Assembly: GCA_900316445.1 (NCBI GenBank)
Contig: ONCZ01000010.1
Span: 1-64,000, forward strand
Source of the DNA: an uncultured Prevotellaceae bacterium
GTDB taxonomy: Bacteria > Bacteroidota > Bacteroidia > Bacteroidales > Bacteroidaceae
Length of the DNA: 64,000 nt
Direction of reading: 5' to 3'
A program made the translations under genes and the position numbers. Positions 35,469 to 44,218 of the stretch are shown here, piece by piece (positions within the stretch are counted from its first letter, which is position 1; each line of letters opens with the position of its first letter). A model generated the notes under the pieces. That model had not been told where the DNA came from. It searched no databases and saw only the letters and a program-made list of their open reading frames with translations.

Positions 35469-35938
35469 AGTCGTTTCAGGATTTTGATGGCACGCTCGGT
35501 GCCGAAGAAGTACTGGAAGGTGATGCCCTTCATGTTGCGCAGGTTGTGTACGAGCGTCGGCAGGTCAATGCTATTGTTCTCGTATTTCCAGAGCTGCACG
35601 CCCACGCGGTCGTTGGCGATGGGGCCGATGACGATGTCGTAGTCGTGGGCTGGCTCCGGGCTGTCGTTGTTGCGGTTCAGCAGGATGAACTTGGCCCACT
35701 CCTCTGAGTAGTCATCGAAGCGGAGGACCTTTAATTCGGCCATCGCCTCGTCGTCGGCTTCGAAAGTGAGGACGGTGGGGATGCCTGTTTCCAGTTGCTC
35801 CACCTTGATCTTAGCCATGTCCATAGCCTGTGCATACTCGCGGCTGAGGTAAAAGCCCTGGCCAAAGTCCTTGTTGGGCTTCGACTTGCGGAGGTCAATC
35901 TCGTCGAAGTCGGCATTGGTGCCGTGGTAGAGTATCAT
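35465..35938 (-). CDS. DUF3990 family protein (ADP-ribosyltransferase-like)
   Basis: 157 aa from the ATG at 35938, which overlaps the stop of the DUF3791 gene (ATGA). That is better than the longer frame to 35965. The N-terminal MILYHGTNADFDEIDLRKSK and DFGQGFYLSREYAQA are the hallmarks of DUF3990, which belongs to the ADP-ribosyltransferase superfamily by known classification. An NAD-dependent modifying or toxin activity is possible but not shown here. It lies in the middle of a three-gene overlapping cassette. Confidence 0.85.
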   Translation of the reverse strand: MILYHGTNADFDEIDLRKSKPNKDFGQGFYLSREYAQAMDMAKIKVEQLETGIPTVLTFEADDEAMAELKVLRFDDYSEEWAKFILLNRNNDSPEPAHDYDIVIGPIANDRVGVQLWKYENNSIDLPTLVHNLRNMKGITFQYFFGTERAIKILKRL

Positions 35939-36159
35939 ACGAGCGCCCCTCCTTTCCTGTGGCAATATTCAGCCATGTCGCTGACCATCGACTGGAACGA
36001 CTGCGTGTGGCAGTAGTCGTAGTGCTCGTCAACGAACTTAATGGCACCGAAGCGGCTCAGATAGTTGAACGCCTGCTTGAGAGTCAGCCCGAAGCGCCGC
36101 CCGAACTCAGTGGCGAAGATGAGTGTCCATTCTATCTTGTCTGTAAAACTGTATGCCAT
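35935..36159 (-). CDS. DUF3791 family protein
   Basis: 74 aa. The pattern ..FGRRFGLTLKQAFNYLSRFG..FVDEHYDYCHTQSFQSMV fits DUF3791, the usual upstream partner of DUF3990. It is the first gene after the promoter at 36207-36238. A toxin-antitoxin relation with DUF3990 is inferred from the conserved pairing and overlaps only. Confidence 0.82.
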   Translation of the reverse strand: MAYSFTDKIEWTLIFATEFGRRFGLTLKQAFNYLSRFGAIKFVDEHYDYCHTQSFQSMVSDMAEYCHRKGGALV

Positions 36160-36206
36160 AATCTGTTGTTATGAAATATGCGATCTTCTTCTATAATATC
36201 CGCCTG

Positions 36207-36238
36207 CAAAGATAGGTACTATTATTGAGATTTCCAAA
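36207..36238 (-). promoter_or_regulatory. Promoter of the DUF3791-DUF3990 cassette
   Basis: Minus-strand TTTG (36235-36238), 20-base spacer, TATCTTTG (36207-36214). The leader to the ATG is about 45 bases. Confidence 0.75.
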
Positions 36239-36295
36239 TCTTTTGGGCGAAATCTTCATCTCCCATTGCTTTTCGGAGCATTAAGCATAACAAAA

Positions 36296-36332
36296 GGACG
36301 GCTCTTCCGTTGTAACAACTTCAGAACCATCC
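36296..36332 (-). terminator. Terminator of the T6SS/BACON transcript
   Basis: On the minus strand GGATGGTTCT pairs with AGAGCCGTCC (two G-U pairs) followed by TTTT. It lies about 100 bases after the 36435 gene and before the DUF3791 promoter. The hairpin resembles that at 9498-9543, including GTTGTAAC/GTTATAAC in the loop. Confidence 0.6.
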
Positions 36333-36434
36333 CCTGTGTTACAGATGCCGAGGATTTACCTGGGGCCCATGCGGCCGGGACCACCTATGCCGCCCATTGG
36401 ACGACCGGCAGGACGACCGCCCTTGTAAGGTTTG

Positions 36435-38999
36435 TCATCTTCGGATTCTACTGCGCGTCCTCGCACCGGAACTCTTATCGGAACCACTGACATCTTTCGA
36501 GCCATCGGCAGATTCATCTTTAGTTTCTTCTTTGGCTTCGTCTTTGGTTTCCTCTTTGGCTTCTTCGGTTGATTCCTCAATCTCGACGGTGATGTTACAG
36601 GTGTCGGAATACTTACCGTCGGAAGACTTCACGGTGACGGTACACGTGCCATTGGCAACGGCTCTCACTTTGCCCGCGTTGACGGTGGCGACACTCTTGT
36701 CGGAAGACGACCAGGATACAGTCCTTCCCTCCGTGTTCGTGACGGTCAGCGCAGAGTCTTTTCCAACCTTGGTCAGCATGACGTCCGACTCCTTGATGTA
36801 GAGCGTCCGTTTCTGTGTCACGGTGACAGTCTTCGACTCGTTGCCGGCGGCATAGAGGAACTTCACCTTGCCCTGGCGCTGATCGGTCTTGTTGGAGAAC
36901 GACGACACGTTGATATTCTGGGTCCAGTAACCGTCGCCTACGTCGGTCTTACCACCTACGGTCAGCCAGCTAACCTGTGGTTGGACACTGACGCTGACGT
37001 TGGACACCACATTGACGCCAAAGGTTCCACCCAGTTCGTCTACCTCTATCGCCGTGGTGTCGACGGAGAATGTGGATTCAAACTTCTGCTTGAAGGAGAT
37101 CGCCTTGCTGACGTTCAAGCTGCTGTTGCCGATGGTGACGGTGGCGCTGCGTTCTTTTCCAGTGGTGTTCTTTGAGATCTTGAAGAGCAGTGCCGTGGTC
37201 TTCGAGGAACGTGTCCTGGCCCTGCTGTTGCTCTGCAGGGTTATCCAGTCGCAGTCGCTCGGGATCGACACGTTGTAGCTGATGTTACTCTCCACGTTGA
37301 CCGTTTTCGTGCCTCCTTCCATTGCCACTTCGAAAGAGGTGGAATCGACATTAAAGGTGGTCGTGAACGGCTGGTGGACGTAGATCTTGGCTTCGGCACC
37401 GGCGTCCTTATTGCTGATGGTGATGGTGGCCTCACGTTCCTGCTCAGTGGTATTCTCACTGGCCCGGAACACGATGGCTGTGGTATCTATGCCTTTGGTA
37501 GAGCCGCGGGTCAGACCACCCCTGTCCCTCCTACTCAGGAGGGGAAGCCTACGGCTGGTGGCCTTACGGGTTCCTGTGGCCTGAGAGAGCCAGTCGCAGT
37601 CTTTCGGGATCGACACAACATAGCCGATGTTATGCCTCAGGTTGACGGTGAAGGTGGCTCCACTCATCGAGACTTCATGAGAGGTTGAGTCGACACTGAA
37701 CACCAAGTTGAAGGGCTGGCTGATAGTGATGGACTCGGAGACACCGGCTTCCTCGTTGCCGACTTTTATGACGGCCTCGCGAGCCTTATAGGTCGTGTTC
37801 TCTGCCACCCTCAGCAAGATGGAGGAGGTTTCCACACCCCTGGTATTCCGGGTAGCGGCACGCGATATCCAATTGCAGTCATCGGGAATCATCACATCGT
37901 AACTGACATTACTTGTCATCTTGATAGTAACCGTATCGCCATATTGTGACGCCTCGACATATTTCTTGTCGGGAGTGAACACTGCTGTGAACGGCTGATG
38001 AATATTGATGCCGATGCTGACACCTGCGTCTTTGTTGCTGAGCATGACGACACCGTCGCGATCGTGATAGGACTTATTCTCCTTGATGAAGAAAGTGAGC
38101 GTCTTGGTATCCGTCCCACGGGTAAGCGCCGACTGTCCTCTGGCGGCTGGCGATGATTTCTTGCTGATCCAGCTGCAGGTGTCGGGGATGATGACATCGT
38201 AGGAGATGTTGGTTGTCAGGTTGACGGTGATGGTATCACCATACTGGTTCACCTCGAAGTTGGTGGAGTCTGCCTTGAACTCGGTCTTGAACGGCTGATG
38301 GATTGTCAGCTTGTCTGTGAGCTTCTCGTCTTTGTTGAAAACGGTAATAACGGCGTCACGGTCCTTATAGGTCTTGTTCTCCTTGACATAGAACGTGATG
38401 GTAGTCGTATCCAAGCCTCTGGTCTTACTGGTTTGGGCCTGCGTCACCCAGTTACAGGTGTCGGGAATCTGCACCTCGTAGGAGACGTTGTGCTTCAGCT
38501 TGGTGGAGATGGTATCGCCATACATCGACGCCTCGGCGTAGGTCTTGTCGAGGAACAATCCAGTATTGCGGGCCTGCTTGACGGTGAGGTAGCGCGACGA
38601 CTTGGAGATGGTGTCGGTGAGCGTGACAGTGTCTGTACGGGCATCGTAGGTATTGTTGGCCTTCACAGAGACAACCAGCTTACAGTTGTTGACATCAAGG
38701 GTGGATGTACACCATGACTCTTTGTTCGACACTTTGTATACCGACAGGTCCTCATGACGGTACACCTGTTCCTGCGTACCCCCCTCGCACGTGAAGGACA
38801 TATCCTCCATGAGCAGTTCCTTCAGACGACTCTGATAGCCATCGTCGTCGCTACTACAGGACGTGAGGAAAGGAGTCAGGAGAAGAGGAGTAAGGAGAAA
38901 AGGAGTAAGGAGAGAAGGAGTAAGGAGAGAAGGAGTAAGGAGTAAGTAGAATACCCTCACCACAGAAAAACTCCTCATTTTTGACACTATATTTACCAT
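36435..38999 (-). CDS. BACON-repeat lipoprotein
   Basis: 854 aa; a start at Met8 (38978) is also possible. The lipoprotein signal is made of LLTPS/LLTPF repeats ending FLTSC. Six or seven BACON-like units follow; each has FxxDxxxxEVxxxGDT, then SYDVxIPDxCxW and KENKxYxDRDA. A Big_2-like Ig domain lies near 720-800, then a Glu/Lys-rich tail ending RTRSRIRR. BACON domains bind carbohydrate or mucin in Bacteroidetes. It lies 81 bases after the RING/FHA gene without a visible promoter, so it may be the last gene of the T6SS transcript. Unit five contains the dispersed repeat at 37511-37546 in frame. Confidence 0.85.
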   Translation of the reverse strand: MVNIVSKMRSFSVVRVFYLLLTPSLLTPSLLTPFLLTPLLLTPFLTSCSSDDDGYQSRLKELLMEDMSFTCEGGTQEQVYRHEDLSVYKVSNKESWCTSTLDVNNCKLVVSVKANNTYDARTDTVTLTDTISKSSRYLTVKQARNTGLFLDKTYAEASMYGDTISTKLKHNVSYEVQIPDTCNWVTQAQTSKTRGLDTTTITFYVKENKTYKDRDAVITVFNKDEKLTDKLTIHQPFKTEFKADSTNFEVNQYGDTITVNLTTNISYDVIIPDTCSWISKKSSPAARGQSALTRGTDTKTLTFFIKENKSYHDRDGVVMLSNKDAGVSIGINIHQPFTAVFTPDKKYVEASQYGDTVTIKMTSNVSYDVMIPDDCNWISRAATRNTRGVETSSILLRVAENTTYKAREAVIKVGNEEAGVSESITISQPFNLVFSVDSTSHEVSMSGATFTVNLRHNIGYVVSIPKDCDWLSQATGTRKATSRRLPLLSRRDRGGLTRGSTKGIDTTAIVFRASENTTEQEREATITISNKDAGAEAKIYVHQPFTTTFNVDSTSFEVAMEGGTKTVNVESNISYNVSIPSDCDWITLQSNSRARTRSSKTTALLFKISKNTTGKERSATVTIGNSSLNVSKAISFKQKFESTFSVDTTAIEVDELGGTFGVNVVSNVSVSVQPQVSWLTVGGKTDVGDGYWTQNINVSSFSNKTDQRQGKVKFLYAAGNESKTVTVTQKRTLYIKESDVMLTKVGKDSALTVTNTEGRTVSWSSSDKSVATVNAGKVRAVANGTCTVTVKSSDGKYSDTCNITVEIEESTEEAKEETKDEAKEETKDESADGSKDVSGSDKSSGARTRSRIRR
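37511..37546. repeat. In-frame dispersed repeat inside the BACON gene
   Basis: TCAGACCACCCCTG, 5 bases, CCTACTCAGGAGGGGAA: the same modules as at 13852-13912. It encodes RRLPLLSRRDRGGLTRG, a basic insert unlike the surrounding BACON sequence. Confidence 0.65.
38875..38946. repeat. 15-bp tandem repeat in a signal-peptide region
   Basis: A period of 15 bases (GTAAGGAGAGAAGGA and variants) is present nearly five times. On the coding strand it gives LLTPS/LLTPF units that build the hydrophobic core of the lipoprotein signal peptide. Changes in copy number keep the frame. Confidence 0.75.
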
Positions 39000-39080
39000 A
39001 TTATTTTTTAAAACAACGAATTACACGAATTTCACGAATTATCTATTTTTTCACTTTTTCACCTTTACACCTTTTCACCT

Positions 39081-41531
39081 TTACAAGTCTTTTTCTATAT
39101 AGGTGAATGTCGTATGGCCGATGGTGAAGCTCTTGCCGTGATAGAGCCACACCTCCTTGCCGACAGGCAGGGGCTTGCCCTCATCAACCGTCACGCCCTC
39201 TTCCAATGCCTTGAGACGCAAAGAATCGATATGGCGCTTGATCTCAGCATGCACAGGAGATACCTGGCCCATGACATCCCACGACAGTTGGATGCTGCAG
39301 TCGACCGACTTTCCAAGGGTGACAGCCTCGGTCGGAGAGGCCTTGAACCACTTATAGAGTGCAATGTCCATCTCCTTGATGGCACCCTCCACATGCAGGA
39401 AGAACCGTTCCGAACGCGGTGTGACATGGGCAATGCACAGGGCGATGGCCACGGCATAGACGATGAAGCCGATCAGCAGCGACACCCGGTAGTCGAATAC
39501 CGTGTTATAATAGACAAATGCCCACATAAACATGGTGAATACGGATATCAGGCATGCCAGGATGAGGAACGTGCGGCGGATGGGTGTGCGCGTCTTGAAG
39601 GTGACGGCCAGCATAATGAAACCACTCAGCAGCGCCCAAGGAATCCATTCGGTGAGGAACGTGCTGTATTCGAAATGGAGGAGGATGGAGACAAGACAAC
39701 CCAACAGGCAGAGGATGCTTCCTACTGCTCCGGCAATGATGGCACGGAGCAATATCTCGGCGATGCGATAGAACCACTCACGGTGACGGACGGTGAAGTT
39801 CGACAGGAAGAGTGTCAGCAGGAAGCCTACGGCCTGACCAAAGGCCGGCAGGTCGTTCAGGCCTGAGCCATACTCGAATTCAAAGTTCTCCGCATCGACA
39901 GTATTATGGTGGAACACCGTTTGCAGGTACTCGATGATCGATGTCGACATCGGATGGTCACGAGAGACGAATACAATCCAGGCAGTAAAGCCCGCCAAGA
40001 TGGCGACAAGAATCCACTTCATATAGTACAGCGGATTACGCTGGTCCAACAGATTATGGCTATTATAATAATGTGAACCTTCCTGGCAATGACGACCATG
40101 TTCGGGACAGTGGTACTCGTTGTCGTCCCAACATTCCTTGTGCATCGTATGCTTACATTTCACAACAATCTCATCACCTTCCTTGAAAGGAGCCTTGCAG
40201 AGATAACACGACTCGGATACCGGTTCCCCCCGGAAACTCATCTTACTGCCCAAGTACTTAATGACATACTTACGCTCGAAGAAACGATAGCGGATGTAGG
40301 GTTCCAAGAACTGGAAAATGCCCCATACCAACAGGATAATGATCAGGGTGATCACGATGCCGATGGTGATGAACTCAATCATGGGGCCGTCGTCTATGAT
40401 GAGAGGACTATAGACCGAACCGAGTGAGAATTCCGTCTGTCCCTTGGCTATCAGGTCGCCGGTTTTCTTGTCGTTGAAGGAGATCTCGAGAATATGACGA
40501 TCGCCACGGAAGACCTTATGGTCTGGCTGTTCCAAGGTAATCTTGTAGTTGGAGAGGTCGATATGGTAGTCATGAAGGATGTCTTCCTCCATCTCCTGCC
40601 AGTTGAACGAAGGCTGGTACAGACCTCCCAACGACTTACAGAAATACTGCAGAATGTTGCTGTCGCTGGTATTGTCTGACAGAGCCATGAGTTCCAGACT
40701 TTCGGGAGTGCTGGGAGAGAAGTTTGCATAGTAGGCCTGTATCATGCCCTGATAAAGCTGTGACTTGTCTTTCAGCAACTGCTGAAGTTCAAAGTGTTTG
40801 GGATCTACAGGCTGTTCACCATCATAGGTCTTTCCTCCAGAGAGGATCACCATCACCTTGTGGCGTGCGCCTCCTATCGTCGTACTCTCATCCTGCATCT
40901 CCGCCAATTTTGTCACGACCGAACGGTAGAGATAGATGGTCGCCGGATCCTGGTGGACGAAATAGTTATCAATGACGTAGTCCGTTGCCTCATAGGTCTC
41001 TGTGACGTTGTCGTTCTGCATGAAGGCAACAAAGAGGTTTTGTCCGCCAAAGAGAGCCTTGATATCCTTGACAGCCTTACGCTCAGCGTCCACCTGCTGC
41101 TGGGGTAGACTCAGGTCGACCAGGGCAAGCAGTTTGATATCCAGCTTATTGAAGATCTCCCTGCTGGCATTGCTTACCTTCGTAATCTTTGGCTGACTCT
41201 CCCGGCCCAGTCGGTTCAGTATGCGCTTGATATGCTGATAGGGTGTGGCGACCACAACTGAGGAGTCCGTCAGGTCTTGACCTCCTACTTCATGCATCAG
41301 GCGTGCGGACAGTTCCATCACCTTATAATCGTCGGAGAATTCGATGCTCGTGATCTGCAGGGCATCCCCAACCACTTCCTCCTTATCGTCAGACGACAAG
41401 ATGTCGTCAATATCCGGAGCTGTCTCCTCATCACAAGAAGTCATTAACAGTGAAAAGGTGAAAAGGTGAAAAAGTAAACAACTCATCACCAACCACCTGG
41501 TCCGCATTGTCGTATATCTCTTTGTCATCAT
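39081..41531 (-). CDS. RING-FHA membrane protein with periplasmic vWA-like domain (E3-like candidate)
   Basis: 816 aa. Lipoprotein-type signal (LLMTSC, Cys33). Residues about 60-300 look like a vWA domain (VDLSLP near 139, VMVILSGG near 230). A first membrane helix lies at 385-406. It is followed by a RING-like cluster: Cys442, Cys445, Cys459, His461, His464, Cys467, Cys475, His478. About six further helices lie between 503 and 703. An FHA-like domain occupies 735-812 (GKSVDCSIQL, SPVHAEI, FTIGHTTF). The topology puts RING and FHA in the cytoplasm and the vWA domain in the periplasm. With E1, E2 and ubiquitin-like genes in the same operon, an E3 ligase role is the natural inference. It is the last clearly T6SS-linked gene. 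Confidence 0.85.
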   Translation of the reverse strand: MMTKRYTTMRTRWLVMSCLLFHLFTFSLLMTSCDEETAPDIDDILSSDDKEEVVGDALQITSIEFSDDYKVMELSARLMHEVGGQDLTDSSVVVATPYQHIKRILNRLGRESQPKITKVSNASREIFNKLDIKLLALVDLSLPQQQVDAERKAVKDIKALFGGQNLFVAFMQNDNVTETYEATDYVIDNYFVHQDPATIYLYRSVVTKLAEMQDESTTIGGARHKVMVILSGGKTYDGEQPVDPKHFELQQLLKDKSQLYQGMIQAYYANFSPSTPESLELMALSDNTSDSNILQYFCKSLGGLYQPSFNWQEMEEDILHDYHIDLSNYKITLEQPDHKVFRGDRHILEISFNDKKTGDLIAKGQTEFSLGSVYSPLIIDDGPMIEFITIGIVITLIIILLVWGIFQFLEPYIRYRFFERKYVIKYLGSKMSFRGEPVSESCYLCKAPFKEGDEIVVKCKHTMHKECWDDNEYHCPEHGRHCQEGSHYYNSHNLLDQRNPLYYMKWILVAILAGFTAWIVFVSRDHPMSTSIIEYLQTVFHHNTVDAENFEFEYGSGLNDLPAFGQAVGFLLTLFLSNFTVRHREWFYRIAEILLRAIIAGAVGSILCLLGCLVSILLHFEYSTFLTEWIPWALLSGFIMLAVTFKTRTPIRRTFLILACLISVFTMFMWAFVYYNTVFDYRVSLLIGFIVYAVAIALCIAHVTPRSERFFLHVEGAIKEMDIALYKWFKASPTEAVTLGKSVDCSIQLSWDVMGQVSPVHAEIKRHIDSLRLKALEEGVTVDEGKPLPVGKEVWLYHGKSFTIGHTTFTYIEKDL

Positions 41532-41547
41532 AATTTCTAATTGCTCA

Positions 41548-42426
41548 TTATATCGTGGGATAATTATGTTGTCCTTTCATCATTTCCTTCATCTTCTTGG
41601 CCTGGTCACGAGCCTGCTTGACCTGTGCGAGCTTCGACTTCAGCAGGTTCAGTCCCATCAGCAAGATAGCCACACAAGCCAGACCCATCAGATAATCCTT
41701 AACACGCTGGATAAAGGGTTTATAGGCCATCTCCTGAATCTTCGCGGAGACGGTCTGCAGTTCGAAGACTTTATTCTCCATCGCCGTCATCCGGAGTTCG
41801 AGGCCTGGAAATGCCGTCGCCGCGTCCTTGGCCTGACCGTAGTATTTATTGACGTCAGCCGTCAGTGCCTGTTCCGTCGCCTTGACTTTCTCCAACTGGG
41901 CCGCCAGTTTCGGCGACATCGAGTATTGTATGGCTTTTTTGTATAACTGACGGTAGTTCTTGTCCTGACCCCAGATGAACTTCTCTGCCGTAGAGAAAGC
42001 CACCAGCTGGTCGCGCTGCTGCTGACGGAGAGCGAGCGTGTCGGTGACGGCCTGCCGCATCTGTTGGATGATAGCCACCCGGTTGAGAAGACTGTCGTCG
42101 TCGGCAATATACACTTGCTGGGCGGCAGAATAGGTGTCCCAACGAGTGGAGAAGGAGGTCAAGGCCGATGACAATGACTTGAGGCGCTCGGAGACCACAT
42201 CAAGGAGCGGTTCGTTCAACGGCATATCCATGTCGATGTCCACACGGAACTTACAAAGGGCATTCAACTGTATCAGTTCCTCCTGAAACAGCTCTATGTG
42301 CTCATTGATGTCTGTAAAGGTGGAATCGAGTTCCTCCTCAGCAGACATCCCCCCCTGTGCCCATGCCACCGAAGGCAGCATGCACACGAAGATGATGAGT
42401 CGCCATAAGTTCCTTTTTATGTTCAT
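41548..42426 (-). CDS. Periplasmic coiled-coil protein with C-terminal membrane helix
   Basis: 292 aa from the ATG at 42426, which overlaps the preceding stop (TAATG). Signal peptide MNIKRNLWRLIIFVCML to AWAQ, then a long helical, coiled-coil-like domain (about 25-235). One membrane helix follows near 245-262 (LMGLACVAILLMGLNLL), then a basic cytoplasmic tail (KQARDQAKKMKEMMKG). The layout suits an envelope-spanning assembly factor. No named T6SS subunit was recognised; it could stand in for a TssN-R membrane-complex protein. Confidence 0.75.
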   Translation of the reverse strand: MNIKRNLWRLIIFVCMLPSVAWAQGGMSAEEELDSTFTDINEHIELFQEELIQLNALCKFRVDIDMDMPLNEPLLDVVSERLKSLSSALTSFSTRWDTYSAAQQVYIADDDSLLNRVAIIQQMRQAVTDTLALRQQQRDQLVAFSTAEKFIWGQDKNYRQLYKKAIQYSMSPKLAAQLEKVKATEQALTADVNKYYGQAKDAATAFPGLELRMTAMENKVFELQTVSAKIQEMAYKPFIQRVKDYLMGLACVAILLMGLNLLKSKLAQVKQARDQAKKMKEMMKGQHNYPTI

Positions 42427-43616
42427 TATCTGTTGCAATTGTTTCTAAAATAACGTTCCGCCTCACGGAATACCTGCACAGCCTGTTTCTGCTCTGTGGT
42501 ATAGACACCCTGACTATGGATGGTTTCATTACAGGTCTTGATAAGAGTCTCCGTCTGGAAGATGATGTCACGACGCTCGACAGGATCATTCGACAGCAGA
42601 TAACGCGACACTGCTGCATCTATCTGACGGGCTTTTGTCAACAGCGACCTGGAATTCAGACCTTCGCTGCCTGAGAAGATGGACTTAGCTGCAGCGACGA
42701 CCTTACAGTTCATTCTACTGATGGAGTCGGTGTAGGCGTTATAGGCGTCCCAAGCCGCCTGGATATCCGGACAGAGACTTTGTTCGTTCTTACGAGGATA
42801 CTGTTCTGTGAGCTGACTCTTCAGATCCTGGAAGGTCTTCAGACTCTCCTCGCTATCGACAGTACCGCTGCCAAAGCTCTTACGCAAGCTGTTATAACTC
42901 TTGCGGACGCCTTCGAGAGCCGCCTTTGCCGAGGCAATGTCTTCATCCAGTCCGAAGCAGGGATTGCGCTGGATTTCCACATGATACTCCGTGTAGAGAT
43001 CACGGCCGAAGGGGATCTCAAACCGCCGTTTGTTGATATGCTTGCTGACATCGTTCATCAGCATCACGTCACGAAGACGGACAACGACGGAATTGCTTTT
43101 CTTCAAAATGTCGAAGGTCTGGGTGATGTAGTCGTTCACCATGGCATACTCCTGCGGTGCAGGCTGCAACCCCTCGTAGTCAATCCAGCGGTGGAAGACA
43201 TACTTTTTAGTGGGTCTGGGCACCGTGTTCTTGAAGAGCTTGGAGATGCGGTACTGATCCTTTGGTTCATAGGTGACCACGTAAGGCAACTGGTCGGGAC
43301 GGAGCTTGCGGCCCTTGATGAGCGGTTTGAAGCGTACATCCTCCCTGAACACGAAGATCATGCGATGGGAGATCAGCGTCACCGTCAGTTGGTTGGCCGC
43401 CTCGTCGAAGACGAACTTCACCATAATGTCCTTGTCGGTGACATCGCCTTCCAGGCTGATATGATCGGTATAGGATTGCTCCTGGCTGACCGCAATGCTC
43501 TTTACTGTCTGGGCAGATAGAGGTAAATAGGTGAAAAGGTGAAAAAGCAAAACACTTATCACCAACCTTTTACCAATACTCTTATTATATAATTTCATAT
43601 TCATTTGTATATTCAC
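42426..43616 (-). CDS. Periplasmic protein of the T6SS/ubiquitin-like operon
   Basis: 396 aa. The signal peptide includes VLLFHLFTYLPLSAQ, part of which is encoded by a GGTGAAAA repeat. The first half is beta-rich (about 35-215), the second helical (about 225-396, SAKAALEGVRKSYNSLRK). No known motif or family was recognised. It is coupled to the next gene (TAATG) and lies 26 bases after the E2 gene. It is probably part of an envelope complex with the coiled-coil protein and the RING/FHA protein. Confidence 0.75.
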   Translation of the reverse strand: MNIQMNMKLYNKSIGKRLVISVLLFHLFTYLPLSAQTVKSIAVSQEQSYTDHISLEGDVTDKDIMVKFVFDEAANQLTVTLISHRMIFVFREDVRFKPLIKGRKLRPDQLPYVVTYEPKDQYRISKLFKNTVPRPTKKYVFHRWIDYEGLQPAPQEYAMVNDYITQTFDILKKSNSVVVRLRDVMLMNDVSKHINKRRFEIPFGRDLYTEYHVEIQRNPCFGLDEDIASAKAALEGVRKSYNSLRKSFGSGTVDSEESLKTFQDLKSQLTEQYPRKNEQSLCPDIQAAWDAYNAYTDSISRMNCKVVAAAKSIFSGSEGLNSRSLLTKARQIDAAVSRYLLSNDPVERRDIIFQTETLIKTCNETIHSQGVYTTEQKQAVQVFREAERYFRNNCNR

Positions 43617-43642
43617 CTTTTCACATTTTCACCCTTTCACCT

Positions 43643-44218
43643 TCAAAAAACCGTCCATTCCTTCGGTTCTCCCTGACGGACAACCCAAGCAGCAACCTTG
43701 AGATCCTCGGGATACGGTGGTTCGGAAATGGCATGATAGACCTCATAGCGCAGATAGTGCGCCACCCGTTCCACGGCCCAGGCAAGATCGGTATAGGTGT
43801 CGGGCATGTTGATGCACACCCTTCCGGCAAAGTCGCCGAAATACCGGATGTTGGGATGCCAGGGATGAGGAATGGGTTGTCCCTGCTCATCGTGGGTCAG
43901 AAAACGGAATGCCGGAGCCGCGTCGACCGACGGGTAACCATCTGGCAGATCTATCCGCATCTGGAAACCAGTGGAAAAGACCGGTGGATTCTCTGCGCCG
44001 GGTTCTCCGAAATGCTCCAGGTTCTCAACCCCACTGATGCTCCTCAGCTGATAGTCGACCAGATAGGCCGTGGGCAGTCCGTCCTTGTTACGGCGGACGG
44101 GCTGACACGTGATGTCATGCCGATGCTCCAGCCGTTGGTCTAACTGCTGCCACTCATACAACAGGCGCCGGCTGCGCCCCTTGTACCGGCTTATCTCATA
44201 TCGGTCGCTCTCTCTCAT
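43643..44218 (-). CDS. E2-like ubiquitin-conjugating enzyme
   Basis: 191 aa. The UBC fold can be followed: a beta segment FQMRIDLPDGYP (86-96), AAPAFRFLT (100-108), the HPN motif at 121-123 (WHPNIRYFG) and the predicted catalytic cysteine Cys135 in GRVCINMPD. The C-terminal helix is AWAVERVAHYLRYEV and PPYPEDLKVAAW follows. E2 enzymes carry ubiquitin or a relative as a thioester on this cysteine. Its ATG overlaps the stop of the ubiquitin-like gene (ATGA), which argues that the two products work together. The length is close to that of a plain E2 with an N-terminal extension. Confidence 0.9.
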   Translation of the reverse strand: MRESDRYEISRYKGRSRRLLYEWQQLDQRLEHRHDITCQPVRRNKDGLPTAYLVDYQLRSISGVENLEHFGEPGAENPPVFSTGFQMRIDLPDGYPSVDAAPAFRFLTHDEQGQPIPHPWHPNIRYFGDFAGRVCINMPDTYTDLAWAVERVAHYLRYEVYHAISEPPYPEDLKVAAWVVRQGEPKEWTVF

